64,000 nt of DNA, taken from the NCBI RefSeq assembly GCF_021556475.1, contig NZ_JAKGBZ010000012.1:1-64000 (forward strand). The letters are read 5' to 3'. A model generated the notes under the pieces. It made no database searches, was not told the DNA's origin, and saw only the letters and a list, made by a program, of their open reading frames with translations. The position numbers and the translations under genes are program-made. Of this stretch, positions 54,618 through 64,000 are shown piece after piece. The DNA comes from Acidiphilium iwatense. Its GTDB lineage: Bacteria; Pseudomonadota; Alphaproteobacteria; Acetobacterales; Acetobacteraceae. The number at the start of each line of letters is the position of its first letter. The stretch's first letter is position 1.

Positions 54618-55975
54618 ATCCGCATCCGCCGGTTCGCCAGAATATACAGGACCGACGGCACGATCAGCCCGAGAATCCAACTGATATCGGCACCGCCGAG
54701 AGCCTTGGCGATCGGCCCTTCGTAGAGATCGGCATTCATGAACGGGATCTCGACCAGAATGCCGATCCCGTAGATCGCCATGGTGCGCCAGTTGATCGTG
54801 CCGTAAACCCCCGCAGGATCGTAGATCGCGTCGATGTCGTAGCTGCCGCGCCGCACCAGATAGAAATCGGTCAGATTGATCGCCGTCCATGGCACGAACA
54901 CATAGAGCAGCAAGAGCAAGAAATTCGTCATCGCGCCGACGAAATTGCCGCTTGCGGAAATCGCCAGCGCACTGCCGATGATCGCGGCGAGTGCTCCGAC
55001 CCCGATCCGCAGCGCCATGCCGTTCGCCAGAACCTTGCGGGTCAACCCGTTTTCTCCGGCCGAGGTCAGAATGGTCGCAGCCGACATCGCCGATCCATAC
55101 AGGTTGAGCACATTCGCCGCCGTGATGCCGAGCAGAATCACCAGCAGCATCAGCCAGCGCCAGGACGAACCGAGCAGCCCGGCGAAATATAGCGTCGTAT
55201 CGGCATTTGCCGCCTTGCTCGCGATCAGCCCGGCCACCAGCCCCAGCGCCATCATCCAGATCGAGGCGAGCACCGAGCCGAGATAGGTATAGGCCGAACT
55301 CGACAGAAACGAGGTTTTTGCCGGCAGATAGCGCGAATAGTCGGCGACATAAGGTGCGTAGGTGATCTGCCATGTCGCGAAAATCGAAATACCGAGCACG
55401 ATCATCGCGACCGGCGCCGGCTTGCCGGCCGCCAGGACCGAGCGGTGATAGTCGCCGATCAGAACGACCGTAACGATCGCGAATACCAGCAGAAACAACA
55501 GCGCCACGATGCGTTCGTAGCGATGGATCAGATCGTAGCCGAAAATCAGCAGAACGAAGGCGGCGATATCGGCAATGACGATGCCCAGCGCGGGAGGGAC
55601 GCCGAGCAATGCGCTCGCCGCCTCGCCGCCGAGAATGGCGCTCAGGGTGAAGAAGCCCAGATACAGGATGATCACCAGAAACACCGGCAGGTTCGCGCCG
55701 AGCACGCCGAACTGCGCGCGGGACTGGATCATTTGCGGAATGCCGAGTTTGGGTCCCTGCGCCGCGTGATAGGCCATGAAGACGCCGCCGAGCACATTGC
55801 CGAGCACGATGGCGACCATCCCCGAGGCAAGCCCCAGCCCCAGCGATCCGGCGACCAGCCCGGTCGCCACCGTCGTCATCTGCATATTGGCGGAAAACCA
55901 CAGCGTGAACAGCGAAGCCGGACGGCCGTGGCGTTCGGTTTCGGGAATTCGATCGATGGCGCGTCGTTCAAACAT
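54599..55975 (-). CDS. NCS1-family permease (cytosine/purine type), hut-linked
   Basis: 458 aa with about twelve helices. LFSANMQMTTVATG-type helix 1 (WFSANMQMTTVATGLVAGS), GIPQMIQSRAQFGVLGANLP near residue 80 (the CodB-type loop), LPAKTSFLSSSAYTYLGSV, and NLTDFYLVRRGSYDID. It imports a nitrogenous heterocycle with H+ or Na+. It lies 89 bp downstream of hutF on the same strand, so urocanate or a related imidazole is a reasonable inferred substrate. ATG 55975 follows AAGGA. Confidence 0.88.
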   Translation of the reverse strand: MFERRAIDRIPETERHGRPASLFTLWFSANMQMTTVATGLVAGSLGLGLASGMVAIVLGNVLGGVFMAYHAAQGPKLGIPQMIQSRAQFGVLGANLPVFLVIILYLGFFTLSAILGGEAASALLGVPPALGIVIADIAAFVLLIFGYDLIHRYERIVALLFLLVFAIVTVVLIGDYHRSVLAAGKPAPVAMIVLGISIFATWQITYAPYVADYSRYLPAKTSFLSSSAYTYLGSVLASIWMMALGLVAGLIASKAANADTTLYFAGLLGSSWRWLMLLVILLGITAANVLNLYGSAMSAATILTSAGENGLTRKVLANGMALRIGVGALAAIIGSALAISASGNFVGAMTNFLLLLLYVFVPWTAINLTDFYLVRRGSYDIDAIYDPAGVYGTINWRTMAIYGIGILVEIPFMNADLYEGPIAKALGGADISWILGLIVPSVLYILANRRMRIQAVAR

Positions 55976-56064
55976 CGGGTTGAGTCCTTTACGATTCGGC
56001 AACGCTATCAAGCACGATGACGCGCTGCACCGTCAATATCTATTTGCATGTCTATGCAATCCGG

Positions 56065-57429
56065 TCACAGCGCGGCGGCGAGCCGGCGCAACACGGGCCG
56101 GAACCGCGCCACCGCCGCCTCGCGGGCGACGTGCCGCCCCTGCTCCACGACAACGCGCCCGGCGGCATAGACCCGATCGATGAGCTTCGAGCCGCCGACG
56201 AATACAAACTGATCGAGCCAGAATCCCGGCGGCAGAGCGGCAAGATCGGTACCGTCGCGATCGAGCACGACGATATCCGCCCGCGCTCCCGGCGCGATCG
56301 CGCCGACAGGCAGATTCAGCGCCTGCGCACCGCCGCGCAGCGCGCCCGCATATAGTGCCGTGCCCGCCGAACCGTTCGGGCTCAGCACCACCCGGCGCCG
56401 GTCGCGCAGGCGTTGCGACCCGTCGAGCTGACGAAGCTCCGCCGCCGCATCGATGCGGATCAATGAATCGCTGCCGATTCCGAACCGTCCGCCGGATTCG
56501 AGAAACCGCGCGCCGTCGAAAATACCGTCGCCCAGATCGGCTTCGGTGAGCGGACAGAGCCCGGCGACCGCGCCCGACCGCGCCATCGCTTCGGTTTCGG
56601 ACGCCCCCATATGCGTCGCATGGATCAGGCACCACCGCGCATCGACCCCGGCATGGTCCAGCAGCCACTCGACCGGCCGCGCGCCGAGAGCGGCGACGCA
56701 GTCATCCACCTCCGCCACCTGTTCCGCCGCATGACAATGGATCGGCCCGGCGGGAAACAGCGCCGCGATCCGCGCGACATCCTCGGGGCGCGCGGCGCGC
56801 AGCGAATGTGGCGCCACACCAAGCGCCGCACCGGGCATTTCGGACCTGAGCATCGACGCCGTTTCCTCATGCAACCGGCAGAACCCGTCGATATCGTTGA
56901 TGAATCGCCGCTGCCCCGGCTCGGCGACACGCCCGATTCCGCCCGCGCTGTAGAGGCACGGCAGCAGGGTGAGCCCAATTCCGCTCGCCCGCGCTGCCGC
57001 GACGATCCGCCCGGCAAGTTCCACCCGGTTGGCATAGGGTGTGCCATCCTTGTCGTGGTGCAGATAATGGAACTCGGCAACCGCAGTGAATCCCGCTTCG
57101 AGCATCTCGACATAGGCCATGGCGGTAACCGCTTCGATCTCGTCGGGATCGAATTCGTTGGCGGTCCGGTACATCACATGCCGCCAGGACCAGAAATCCT
57201 CACCGGGGCGCTGGCCTCGCTCGGCCAGACCGGCCATCGCCCGCTGAAATCCGTGACTGTGCAGATTGGGCAATCCCGGCAGGGCAATTCCCGGCACGGC
57301 TTCGCTTCCTGCCGGAGAAACCCCGGTCTCGACCTCGGCAATCCGTCCCGCATCGTCGATCGCGACGGCGACATTCTCGCGCCAGTCTCCATCAAGCCAC
57401 GCCCAGGCAAACCAGAGCCTCCGCACCAT
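56065..57429 (-). CDS. hutF: Formimidoylglutamate deiminase
   Basis: 454 aa amidohydrolase. His57/His59 in NLHSHGFQRA, PIHCHAAEQVAEVDDC near residue 225, IHATHM near 255, and IGSDSLIRIDAAAELR near 305 (metal Asp). Hydrolyses N-formimidoyl-L-glutamate to N-formyl-L-glutamate and ammonia, the fourth step of the five-step hut route. ATG 57429 has GGAAGGAA upstream; the longer open frame crosses the operator. Divergent from hutI. Confidence 0.94.
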   Translation of the reverse strand: MVRRLWFAWAWLDGDWRENVAVAIDDAGRIAEVETGVSPAGSEAVPGIALPGLPNLHSHGFQRAMAGLAERGQRPGEDFWSWRHVMYRTANEFDPDEIEAVTAMAYVEMLEAGFTAVAEFHYLHHDKDGTPYANRVELAGRIVAAARASGIGLTLLPCLYSAGGIGRVAEPGQRRFINDIDGFCRLHEETASMLRSEMPGAALGVAPHSLRAARPEDVARIAALFPAGPIHCHAAEQVAEVDDCVAALGARPVEWLLDHAGVDARWCLIHATHMGASETEAMARSGAVAGLCPLTEADLGDGIFDGARFLESGGRFGIGSDSLIRIDAAAELRQLDGSQRLRDRRRVVLSPNGSAGTALYAGALRGGAQALNLPVGAIAPGARADIVVLDRDGTDLAALPPGFWLDQFVFVGGSKLIDRVYAAGRVVVEQGRHVAREAAVARFRPVLRRLAAAL

Positions 57430-57472
57430 GTCCGCTTTCCTTCCCGCACCCGGTTGATTATCCGTCGGGTTC

Positions 57473-57488
57473 AGTTGTATATACAACT
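57473..57488. promoter_or_regulatory. HutC operator in the divergent hutF/hutI promoter
   Basis: AGTTGTATATACAACT is a perfect 16-bp palindrome. Its core TTGTATATACAA matches the known HutC box of proteobacteria. It lies 44 bp before hutF and 27 bp before hutI, and so can control both transcripts. The HutC gene is at the end of the plus-strand operon. Confidence 0.8.
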
Positions 57489-57514
57489 CACGCGACGCTG
57501 TCAGGAGGAAAAAT

Positions 57515-58723
57515 TTGGAGTGCGATCGTTTGTGGACCAACGCCCGAATCGCCACCTGCGCGCCGGGCCGGGCCGGGCTCGGCATGATCGGCGACGGCGC
57601 AATCGCCACGGCGAACGGGCGCATCGTCTGGTGCGGCAGCCGCGCCGAGCAGCCGGCCGGACTTGTCGCCGGCGATACGATCGACTGCGCCGGACGCCTG
57701 ATCACGCCGGGATTGATCGACTGCCACACCCATCTGATCTTCGCCGGCGATCGTTCCGGCGAATTCGCGCGCCGTCTGGCTGGCGAGACCTATGCGGAGA
57801 TCGCGCGCGGCGGCGGCGGCATCGTGGCGAGCATGCGCGCCACCCGTGCTGCGACCGAAGCCGAACTGAAAAACTCCGCCGCGAAACGCCTGTCCGCCTG
57901 GAAGGCCGAAGGCGTCACCACCATTGAAATCAAATCCGGCTACGGGCTCGACGAGGCGACCGAACTCCGCATGCTCGCGGCCGCGCGCGCGCTGGAAGCC
58001 GAAGCGGCCATGCGCGTCCGCGCGACCTATCTCGGCGCCCACGCGATCCCGCCCGACCTCACCCGCGAAGCCTATCTCGGGTTGATCTGCGACCGCATGA
58101 TCCCGCGTATCGCCGAGCAAAGCCTCGCCGATGCGGTCGACGGGTTTTGCGAATCCATTGCCTTCGCACCCGATGAGATCGCGCGCGTGTTCACTGCCGC
58201 CCAGGCCCATGGCCTGAAGGTGAAGCTGCACGCGGACCAGTTGAGCGATCTCGGCGGCGCCGCCCTCGCCGCGCGATTCGCCGCCCTGTCCGCCGATCAT
58301 CTCGAATACGCCAGCGCCTCCGGCATCGCGACGATGGCAAGCGCCAACACCATCGCGGTCCTGCTGCCCGGCGCCTATTACGTTCTCCGCGAGACCAGAA
58401 TGCCGCCAGTCGATGCGATGCGCAGCACAGGCTGCGCGATCGCCATCGGCAGCGATTGCAATCCCGGCACCTCGCCGATCCTCTCGCTGCGTCTGTCCGC
58501 CCATATGGCCTGCGTGTTTTTCGGTCTTACGCTCGAGGAAGCCTGGCTTGGCATCACGCGCAACGCCGCCATGGCCCTTGGCGTCTCCGCCGAAACCGGC
58601 ACGATCGAAGCAGGCAAATCCTGCGACCTCGCAATCTGGGACGAAGACGATCCAGCCTCGGTCCTAGGGTGGATCGGCCCCGCTCCCCTGCATCGGCGCA
58701 TCTTGAAAGGTTTCGACGCATGA
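57515..58723 (+). CDS. hutI: Imidazolonepropionase
   Basis: 402 aa. Metal motif [15 protein letters not shown] with His71 and His73, [38 protein letters not shown], and SDCNPGTSP near residue 315. Opens 4-imidazolone-5-propionate to N-formimidoyl-L-glutamate. The start is TTG at 57515, with AGGAGG six bases before it, and no in-frame ATG fits. Overlaps hutH by 4 bp. Confidence 0.94.
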   Translation: MECDRLWTNARIATCAPGRAGLGMIGDGAIATANGRIVWCGSRAEQPAGLVAGDTIDCAGRLITPGLIDCHTHLIFAGDRSGEFARRLAGETYAEIARGGGGIVASMRATRAATEAELKNSAAKRLSAWKAEGVTTIEIKSGYGLDEATELRMLAAARALEAEAAMRVRATYLGAHAIPPDLTREAYLGLICDRMIPRIAEQSLADAVDGFCESIAFAPDEIARVFTAAQAHGLKVKLHADQLSDLGGAALAARFAALSADHLEYASASGIATMASANTIAVLLPGAYYVLRETRMPPVDAMRSTGCAIAIGSDCNPGTSPILSLRLSAHMACVFFGLTLEEAWLGITRNAAMALGVSAETGTIEAGKSCDLAIWDEDDPASVLGWIGPAPLHRRILKGFDA

Positions 58724-60258
58724 TCGTTCTAACGCCAGGCCAAATGCGCTATGCGGATTGGCGCGCCATCCTTGAAGGCGAAGCCGTCTCGCTCGATCCG
58801 TCCTGCCGCGCTTCCGTCGAAGCCGGCGCGGCGGCGGTGGCACGCATCGTCGCGCGCGACGATGCGGTCTACGGCATCAATACCGGCTTCGGACGGCTCG
58901 CCTCCACCCGGATCGACCGCGCCGATCTTGCCCAATTGCAGCGCAATCTCGTGCTGTCGCACGCATGCGGCGTCGGCAATCCCCTCCCTGCGCCGGTCGT
59001 TCGCCTGATCATCGCGCTGAAGGCGACGAGTCTTGCACATGGCGCCTCCGGCGTGCGCTCCGAAACGCTCGATGCGCTGATGGCGCTGCTCGATCACGAC
59101 ATAATGCCGGTCATCCCCGCGCAAGGCTCGGTCGGCGCGTCCGGTGATCTCGCACCGCTCGCCCATCTGACATGCGGTCTGTTAGGGATCGGCGATGTGG
59201 TCGCGCGCGGCGTGCGCAAACCCGCCGCTCAGGCGCTGAACGAAGCCGGCCTCGCGCCCATCGTTCTCGGTCCGAAGGAAGGATTGGCCCTCCTCAACGG
59301 CACCCAGGTTTCGACTGGCATCGCACTCGCCGGGTTGTTTCGCGCAAAGCATCTCTGCGACAGCGCATTGATCACCGGCGCGCTCAGCACCGATGCCGCG
59401 CGCGGCTCGGATGCGCCGTTCGATGCACGCATCCACACCCTGCGCGGCCATGCCGGACAGATCGCGGTGGCTCGCCTTCTGCGCGACTACATGACCGGAA
59501 GTAACATTCGCGACTCTCATCGCATCGGCGATCCGCGCGTGCAGGACCCGTATTGCCTGCGCTGCCAGCCGCAGGTGATGGGCGCGGTATTCGACCTGCT
59601 CGCCAATGTCGCGCGCACGCTGACGATCGAGGCGAATGGCGTATCCGACAACCCACTGATTTTCGCAGACCAGAACGAGGTGATTTCCGGCGGCAATTTT
59701 CACGCCGAACCGATCGCCTTCGCCGCCGATATCCTGGCTCTCGCCATCGCCGAAGCCGGCTCGATCGCCGAGCGCCGCATCGCACTCCTGGTCGATCCCG
59801 CCCATTCCGGCCTGCCGGCGTTTCTGACGCCAAATCCGGGGCTGAATTCCGGCTACATGATCGCCCATGTCACCGCCGCCGCGCTCACCGCGGAAAATCG
59901 CATGTTGGCACATCCCGCCAGCGTCGATTCCATTCCGACCTCCGCCAACCAGGAAGATCACGTCTCGATGGCGACGCACGGCGCGCTGCGCACGCTGCGC
60001 ATGGCGGACAATCTCGCCGCGATTCTCGGCATCGAATATCTGCTTGCCAGCCAGGGTCTCGATTGCCTGGCACCGTTGCAAACCAGCCAAACCCTCGCGC
60101 GCGCTCACGCCTTGCTGCGCGCCGATGTGCCGAAACTGGAGGACGACCGGCTCGCAGCCCCCGATATCGCTGCCGCCCAGGCACTGATCGAGAGAGGTGC
60201 GCTGGTCCGGGCGGTCGCCGGCGATTCCGTTATCGATCTGGAGCGCGATTTCCGATGA
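58720..60258 (+). CDS. hutH: Histidine ammonia-lyase
   Basis: 512 aa, full length. The MIO cofactor is made from Ala140-Ser141-Gly142 in [25 protein letters not shown] at 51-61 carries the catalytic Tyr51. Converts L-histidine to trans-urocanate and ammonia, in the cytoplasm, as a tetramer. Its ATG overlaps the hutI stop (ATGA), and its stop overlaps hutG (ATGA), so the operon is tightly coupled. Confidence 0.97.
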   Translation: MIVLTPGQMRYADWRAILEGEAVSLDPSCRASVEAGAAAVARIVARDDAVYGINTGFGRLASTRIDRADLAQLQRNLVLSHACGVGNPLPAPVVRLIIALKATSLAHGASGVRSETLDALMALLDHDIMPVIPAQGSVGASGDLAPLAHLTCGLLGIGDVVARGVRKPAAQALNEAGLAPIVLGPKEGLALLNGTQVSTGIALAGLFRAKHLCDSALITGALSTDAARGSDAPFDARIHTLRGHAGQIAVARLLRDYMTGSNIRDSHRIGDPRVQDPYCLRCQPQVMGAVFDLLANVARTLTIEANGVSDNPLIFADQNEVISGGNFHAEPIAFAADILALAIAEAGSIAERRIALLVDPAHSGLPAFLTPNPGLNSGYMIAHVTAAALTAENRMLAHPASVDSIPTSANQEDHVSMATHGALRTLRMADNLAAILGIEYLLASQGLDCLAPLQTSQTLARAHALLRADVPKLEDDRLAAPDIAAAQALIERGALVRAVAGDSVIDLERDFR

Positions 60259-61100
60259 CCGGCACCGATTTCATCACGGTCCGCCCAGGAAACTCCCGGC
60301 TGATCCTGAGTCTGCCGCATACCGGCACCGATATCCCGGACGATCTCGCGCCGCGTTTCGTCTCGCGCTGGCAAACGCTCGCCGACGCCGATTGGTGGCT
60401 CGAAAAACTCTACGATTTTGCTGAAGACCGCGACGTCACCATCATCCGCACCACGATGTCGCGCAGCGTGATCGACGTCAATCGCGTTCCCAGCGGCGTC
60501 TCGCTCTATCCCGGTATGGCGACCACCTCGCTCTGCCCGCTCACCGATTTCGATGGAGCGCCGCTCTACAATGAGGGCCAGGAACCGGACGACGCGGAAA
60601 TCGCCCGCCGCCGCGTGCGCTATTTCGAACCGTATCACGCGATACTGGCGCGCGAGATCGCCCGCCTTCGCGATTCCCACGACCAGATCGTGCTGTTCGA
60701 CGCCCATTCGATCCGCTCGCGGATTCCGCGCCTGTTCGACGGCCTGCTCCCGGTCTGCAATATCGGCACGAATGGCGGCGTCACTGCTTCGCCCGCGCTG
60801 GTCGCCGAAATCGTCGCTCTCTGCGCCGCCAGTCCGTTCGATCACATCGTGAACGGGCGTTTCAAGGGCGGCTACATCACCAGGCACTATGCCGCGCCGG
60901 AAGCCGGCGTTCACACCGTGCAGCTCGAACTCGCCTGCCGCGCCTATATCGACGAACCCGAAGACGCCATCACCGAATCCAACTGGCCGCCGCCCTATTC
61001 TTCAGACCGCGCCAGTACAATTCGCGACCTGCTCATCCCCATCATCGGCGCCTGTCTCGATTTCCCGATCGTCCGCCGACCCGGAGACACATCATGCTGA
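60255..61100 (+). CDS. hutG: N-formylglutamate deformylase
   Basis: 281 aa (PF05013). [12 protein letters not shown] at the start, [45 protein letters not shown] (metal and catalytic His) and [13 protein letters not shown]. Splits N-formyl-L-glutamate into glutamate and formate, the last step. Overlaps hutH by 4 bp and hutU by 7 bp. Confidence 0.94.
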   Translation: MTGTDFITVRPGNSRLILSLPHTGTDIPDDLAPRFVSRWQTLADADWWLEKLYDFAEDRDVTIIRTTMSRSVIDVNRVPSGVSLYPGMATTSLCPLTDFDGAPLYNEGQEPDDAEIARRRVRYFEPYHAILAREIARLRDSHDQIVLFDAHSIRSRIPRLFDGLLPVCNIGTNGGVTASPALVAEIVALCAASPFDHIVNGRFKGGYITRHYAAPEAGVHTVQLELACRAYIDEPEDAITESNWPPPYSSDRASTIRDLLIPIIGACLDFPIVRRPGDTSC

Positions 61101-62764
61101 CCCGAATCGACAATGCCCGCACCATCCGCGCGCCGCACGGCAACATTCTGAGCGCCAAATCCTGGCTCACCGAAGCGCCGCTGCGCATGTTGATGAATAA
61201 TCTCGACCCCGATGTCGCCGAACGTCCCGAGGAACTCATCGTCTATGGCGGAATCGGCCGTGCGGCACGCGACTGGGAGAGCTACGACCGTATCACCGCC
61301 GCGCTCAAATCGCTCGAAGCCGACCAGACGCTGCTCGTCCAGTCAGGCAAACCGGTCGGCATCTTCCGCACTCATGCGGATGCGCCGCGCGTGCTGATCG
61401 CCAATTCGAATCTGGTGCCGCACTGGGCGACTTGGGACCATTTCAACGAACTAGATCGCAAAGGCCTGATGATGTACGGCCAGATGACGGCCGGGTCCTG
61501 GATCTATATCGGCTCGCAGGGCATCGTTCAGGGCACCTACGAAACCTTCGTCGAAGCCGGCCGCCAGCATTATGACGGCGATCTTTCGGGCCGCTGGATA
61601 CTAACCGGCGGCCTGGGCGGCATGGGCGGCGCTCAGCCACTCGCCGCGACCATGGCCGGCGCCTCGATGCTCGCCGTCGAATGCTCGCCCTCGCGCATCG
61701 AAATGCGCCTGCGCACCCGCTATCTCGACGTTCAGGCCAGCACGCTCGATGAAGCGCTATCGATCATAAGCCACGCCACGAAGAGCAAAAAGCCGGTCTC
61801 GGTCGGCCTGCTCGGCAATGCCGCCGAAATTTTTCCTGACCTTCTCGCGCGCGGCGTGCGGCCCGACATGGTCACCGATCAGACCTCGGCGCATGATCCG
61901 GTCAATGGCTATCTTCCCGCCGGCTGGACCGTCGCCGAATGGGAAGACCGCCGCGTCCGCGATCCACGCGGCACCGCCGAAGCCGCCAAACAATCCATGG
62001 CCGCGCAGGTCCGCGCCATGCTCGGCTTCTGGCGGAACAAAATCCCGGTGCTCGACTACGGCAACAATATCCGCGCCATGGCGCAGGATGTCGGCGTCGC
62101 CGACGCGTTCGATTTTCCGGGTTTCGTGCCCGCCTATATCCGCCCGCTCTTCTGCCGGGGCATCGGGCCATTCCGCTGGGCGGCCCTGTCCGGCAATCCC
62201 GAGGATATCTACCGCACCGACGCCAAGGTGAAGGAACTCATCCCGGACAATCCCCATCTGCACCACTGGCTCGATCTCGCACGCGAACGCATCGCCTTCC
62301 AGGGGCTGCCCGCGCGAATCTGCTGGGTCGGCCTGGGCGATCGCCATCGCCTCGGGCTCGCCTTCAACGAAATGGTGGCGAGCGGCGAATTGTCGGCGCC
62401 AATCGTAATCGGCCGCGATCATCTCGATTCCGGTTCGGTTGCGAGTCCCAATCGCGAAACCGAGGCGATGCGTGACGGATCGGATGCAGTCTCGGACTGG
62501 CCGTTGCTCAACGCGCTGCTCAACTGCGCCTCGGGCGCGACCTGGGTGTCGCTTCATCATGGCGGCGGTGTCGGCATGGGATATTCGCAGCACGCCGGCA
62601 TGGTCATCGTCGCCGACGGCACCGAAGCGGCGGCGCAGCGCCTCGCCCGCGTGCTCTGGAACGATCCCGCCACCGGGGTCATGCGCCACGCCGATGCCGG
62701 TTACGATACCGCGATCGACTGCGCCCGCACCCACGCACTCGACCTGCCCTTCCTCACGCGGTGA
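61094..62764 (+). CDS. hutU: Urocanate hydratase
   Basis: 556 aa. NAD-binding [18 protein letters not shown] near residue 175, the catalytic region [18 protein letters not shown] near 405, and [15 protein letters not shown] near 485. Adds water to urocanate to give 4-imidazolone-5-propionate, using tightly bound NAD as electrophile. The final gene of the plus-strand hut operon; its last 11 bp overlap the convergent hutC. Confidence 0.97.
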   Translation: MLTRIDNARTIRAPHGNILSAKSWLTEAPLRMLMNNLDPDVAERPEELIVYGGIGRAARDWESYDRITAALKSLEADQTLLVQSGKPVGIFRTHADAPRVLIANSNLVPHWATWDHFNELDRKGLMMYGQMTAGSWIYIGSQGIVQGTYETFVEAGRQHYDGDLSGRWILTGGLGGMGGAQPLAATMAGASMLAVECSPSRIEMRLRTRYLDVQASTLDEALSIISHATKSKKPVSVGLLGNAAEIFPDLLARGVRPDMVTDQTSAHDPVNGYLPAGWTVAEWEDRRVRDPRGTAEAAKQSMAAQVRAMLGFWRNKIPVLDYGNNIRAMAQDVGVADAFDFPGFVPAYIRPLFCRGIGPFRWAALSGNPEDIYRTDAKVKELIPDNPHLHHWLDLARERIAFQGLPARICWVGLGDRHRLGLAFNEMVASGELSAPIVIGRDHLDSGSVASPNRETEAMRDGSDAVSDWPLLNALLNCASGATWVSLHHGGGVGMGYSQHAGMVIVADGTEAAAQRLARVLWNDPATGVMRHADAGYDTAIDCARTHALDLPFLTR

Positions 62765-63521
62765 TCACCGTCGAAGCCCGGCTGCCCAGGCTGTAGCGCG
62801 AGCCTGGGTAGATGAACTCGCTTTGCGTCGCGGAAATGCCGTTGCTCCAGGTGCGGCGCAGCAGCACCAGGCAAGCGGCATCGTCCGCCGGCCCGAACTC
62901 GAGCAGTGCGCGCACCGCCGGCGCCGGCGTCGCCGCATAGGCGGTGTGCTCGATCTCGGTCGCCGGGCCGAGGCGCAGCAGATAACGCGCCGTGGTTTCC
63001 CGCGAAAAATCGGCATTGAGATAATCGGGCGCGAATTTCGGCGAAACGAAACGGTCCTCGAGCTGCACCGGCACATCGTCCTCGAAATGCAGCACTGTGG
63101 AATGAAAGATTTTCGCACCCGGCCGCAGCTCGAACCCGATCGCCTGGGTCGGCGTCGCCCGCACCGCTTCCAGCGCGATCAGTCGCATCCGATGAGTGTG
63201 CCCGCGCGCCGTGATATCCTCGGCGATGTCGTGGATTCGCAAAAATTCCTGGCGCGGCCTGCGCTCGGCGGCGAAGGTCCCGACCCCCTGAATCCGCGAA
63301 ACCACGCCTTCCGTCGACAATTCCCGCAAAGCGCGATGCACCGTCATGCGCGAAACGCCGAAATGCGCGGTCAGTTCGTGCTCCGATGGCAGGCGCGCGC
63401 CCGCGCCCCAATCGCCGGCTGCGACGCGCGCGGCGATATTGCGTTTGACCTGCTCGTAGAGCGGACGGGGCTTTCCGAATGCCGGATCGGTTACATTATC
63501 GGTCATCTGACCGGCGATCAT
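62754..63521 (-). CDS. hutC: HutC, GntR-type repressor of histidine utilisation
   Basis: 255 aa. Winged helix [14 protein letters not shown], then [22 protein letters not shown] near residues 44-65. UTRA effector domain with [20 protein letters not shown]. Such repressors are released by urocanate. It is convergent with hutU and separate from the operon it should control. ATG 63521 or the later ATG 63506 may be the start; neither has a strong ribosome binding site. Confidence 0.9.
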   Translation of the reverse strand: MIAGQMTDNVTDPAFGKPRPLYEQVKRNIAARVAAGDWGAGARLPSEHELTAHFGVSRMTVHRALRELSTEGVVSRIQGVGTFAAERRPRQEFLRIHDIAEDITARGHTHRMRLIALEAVRATPTQAIGFELRPGAKIFHSTVLHFEDDVPVQLEDRFVSPKFAPDYLNADFSRETTARYLLRLGPATEIEHTAYAATPAPAVRALLEFGPADDAACLVLLRRTWSNGISATQSEFIYPGSRYSLGSRASTVITA

Positions 63522-63554
63522 ATCGGCGACAATCGCCGCCGTCCAATATTCCGA

Positions 63555-64000
63555 TCAGAAAACCTCGGAAAATCGATCCGGTATCCGCCATAATCTCGGC
63601 CCCTGAATCGACAGATCGATGCGATAGGTTTCGCTCTCGCGGCCGATGCGGCTCGCGATAACCGCATCCAGGCAGGCGCGCATCTCTTGTGTCGCTTCGT
63701 CCGCGGGGATGTCGCTCAGCCGCCCGGCGGCGCCGAAGCCCTCGAACATGCGCAGCCAGTCTTCATCGCTCAATCGCTGATGGCCTGCCTGATCCGGGTG
63801 CGACCAGGGCTGGCTGCGCGAACGGTGCAGCCGGCGTATCCCGGCATCGCGATCGAAATAGCGCAGATGAAACATGTAAAGACCGTCGAACACGGTATCG
63901 GATGGCATGCAATGAAATCCCGGAGACCAGTCCAGCGGTCCCCGCGTCAGTGCCGGCTTGCACATCGGGCTGTGAAACCAGGCATAGCGGCGCTGGTTCA
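63555..64000 (-). CDS. Probable glycosyltransferase (family 2-like), 5' end beyond the window
   Basis: The last 148 or so codons of a protein entering from the right edge. YAWFHSPMCKPALTRGPLDW, GLYMFHLRYFDRDAGIRRL and LSDEDWLRMFEGFG resemble the C-terminal part of Glyco_tranf_2_4-type proteins (conserved Lys followed by PGFH and YLFHLR). The N-terminal catalytic part is not seen, so the call is tentative. Confidence 0.5.
   Translation of the reverse strand, partial: NQRRYAWFHSPMCKPALTRGPLDWSPGFHCMPSDTVFDGLYMFHLRYFDRDAGIRRLHRSRSQPWSHPDQAGHQRLSDEDWLRMFEGFGAAGRLSDIPADEATQEMRACLDAVIASRIGRESETYRIDLSIQGPRLWRIPDRFSEVF

Overview
The window is high-GC DNA with dense, alphaproteobacterial-type gene content. 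Its character (large NAD-glutamate dehydrogenase, separate pntAA/pntAB/pntB genes, a Hint-domain remnant, many sugar ABC importers) fits the Acetobacteraceae/Rhodospirillales. That placement is my inference from protein style; there is no rRNA or marker gene here to prove it. I see no tRNA, rRNA or CRISPR array.

Layout. 1-950: an IS110-family transposase cut by the window edge, lying against the C-terminal tail of a second IS110/IS1111-type transposase. 1200-9812: NAD-glutamate dehydrogenase, a Na/Pi-type transporter preceded by a 13-G run, an EamA transporter and an isochorismatase-like hydrolase. 9838-18649: an APC permease, an L-fucose oxidation set (fuconolactonase-like amidohydrolase, FucU mutarotase, L-fucose dehydrogenase, L-fuconate dehydratase), a divergent GntR regulator and a sugar ABC importer. 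18646-19586: a frameshifted YihY gene. 19812-29797: a second, eight-gene carbohydrate run (ribokinase, LacI, ABC importer, OtnK-type kinase, LtnD-type dehydrogenase, LacI) with a divergent dehydrogenase pair. 29808-34853: DUF2889, an MFS exporter, two small membrane proteins and formate-tetrahydrofolate ligase. 34878-34893 is an exact 16-bp parS site beside a Hint-domain pseudogene. 35647-39501: a nitrilase-superfamily protein, a terminator and the transhydrogenase operon.

39884-48238 is the accessory part. A ClpP-like gene is followed by a cytochrome b561 / ECF sigma / anti-sigma cassette that is closed by a degenerate copy of the ClpP 3' end. Then come a YdeP-type molybdenum oxidoreductase, a PRC-barrel protein and a chain of broken stress genes, one of them carrying a 178-bp MITE-like insertion.

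48359-64000: a NUDIX hydrolase; a peptidase/symporter operon with divergent IclR; an aminotransferase; and a complete five-step histidine utilisation locus (hutH, hutU, hutI, hutF, hutG, with hutC and an NCS1 permease next to hutF). A probable glycosyltransferase is cut by the right edge.

Metabolically the window joins up. The hut pathway yields glutamate and formate; the glutamate dehydrogenase and the formate-tetrahydrofolate ligase encoded here can use those two products, and the transhydrogenase can balance the NAD(P)H. The two carbohydrate regions each carry their own importer and regulator.
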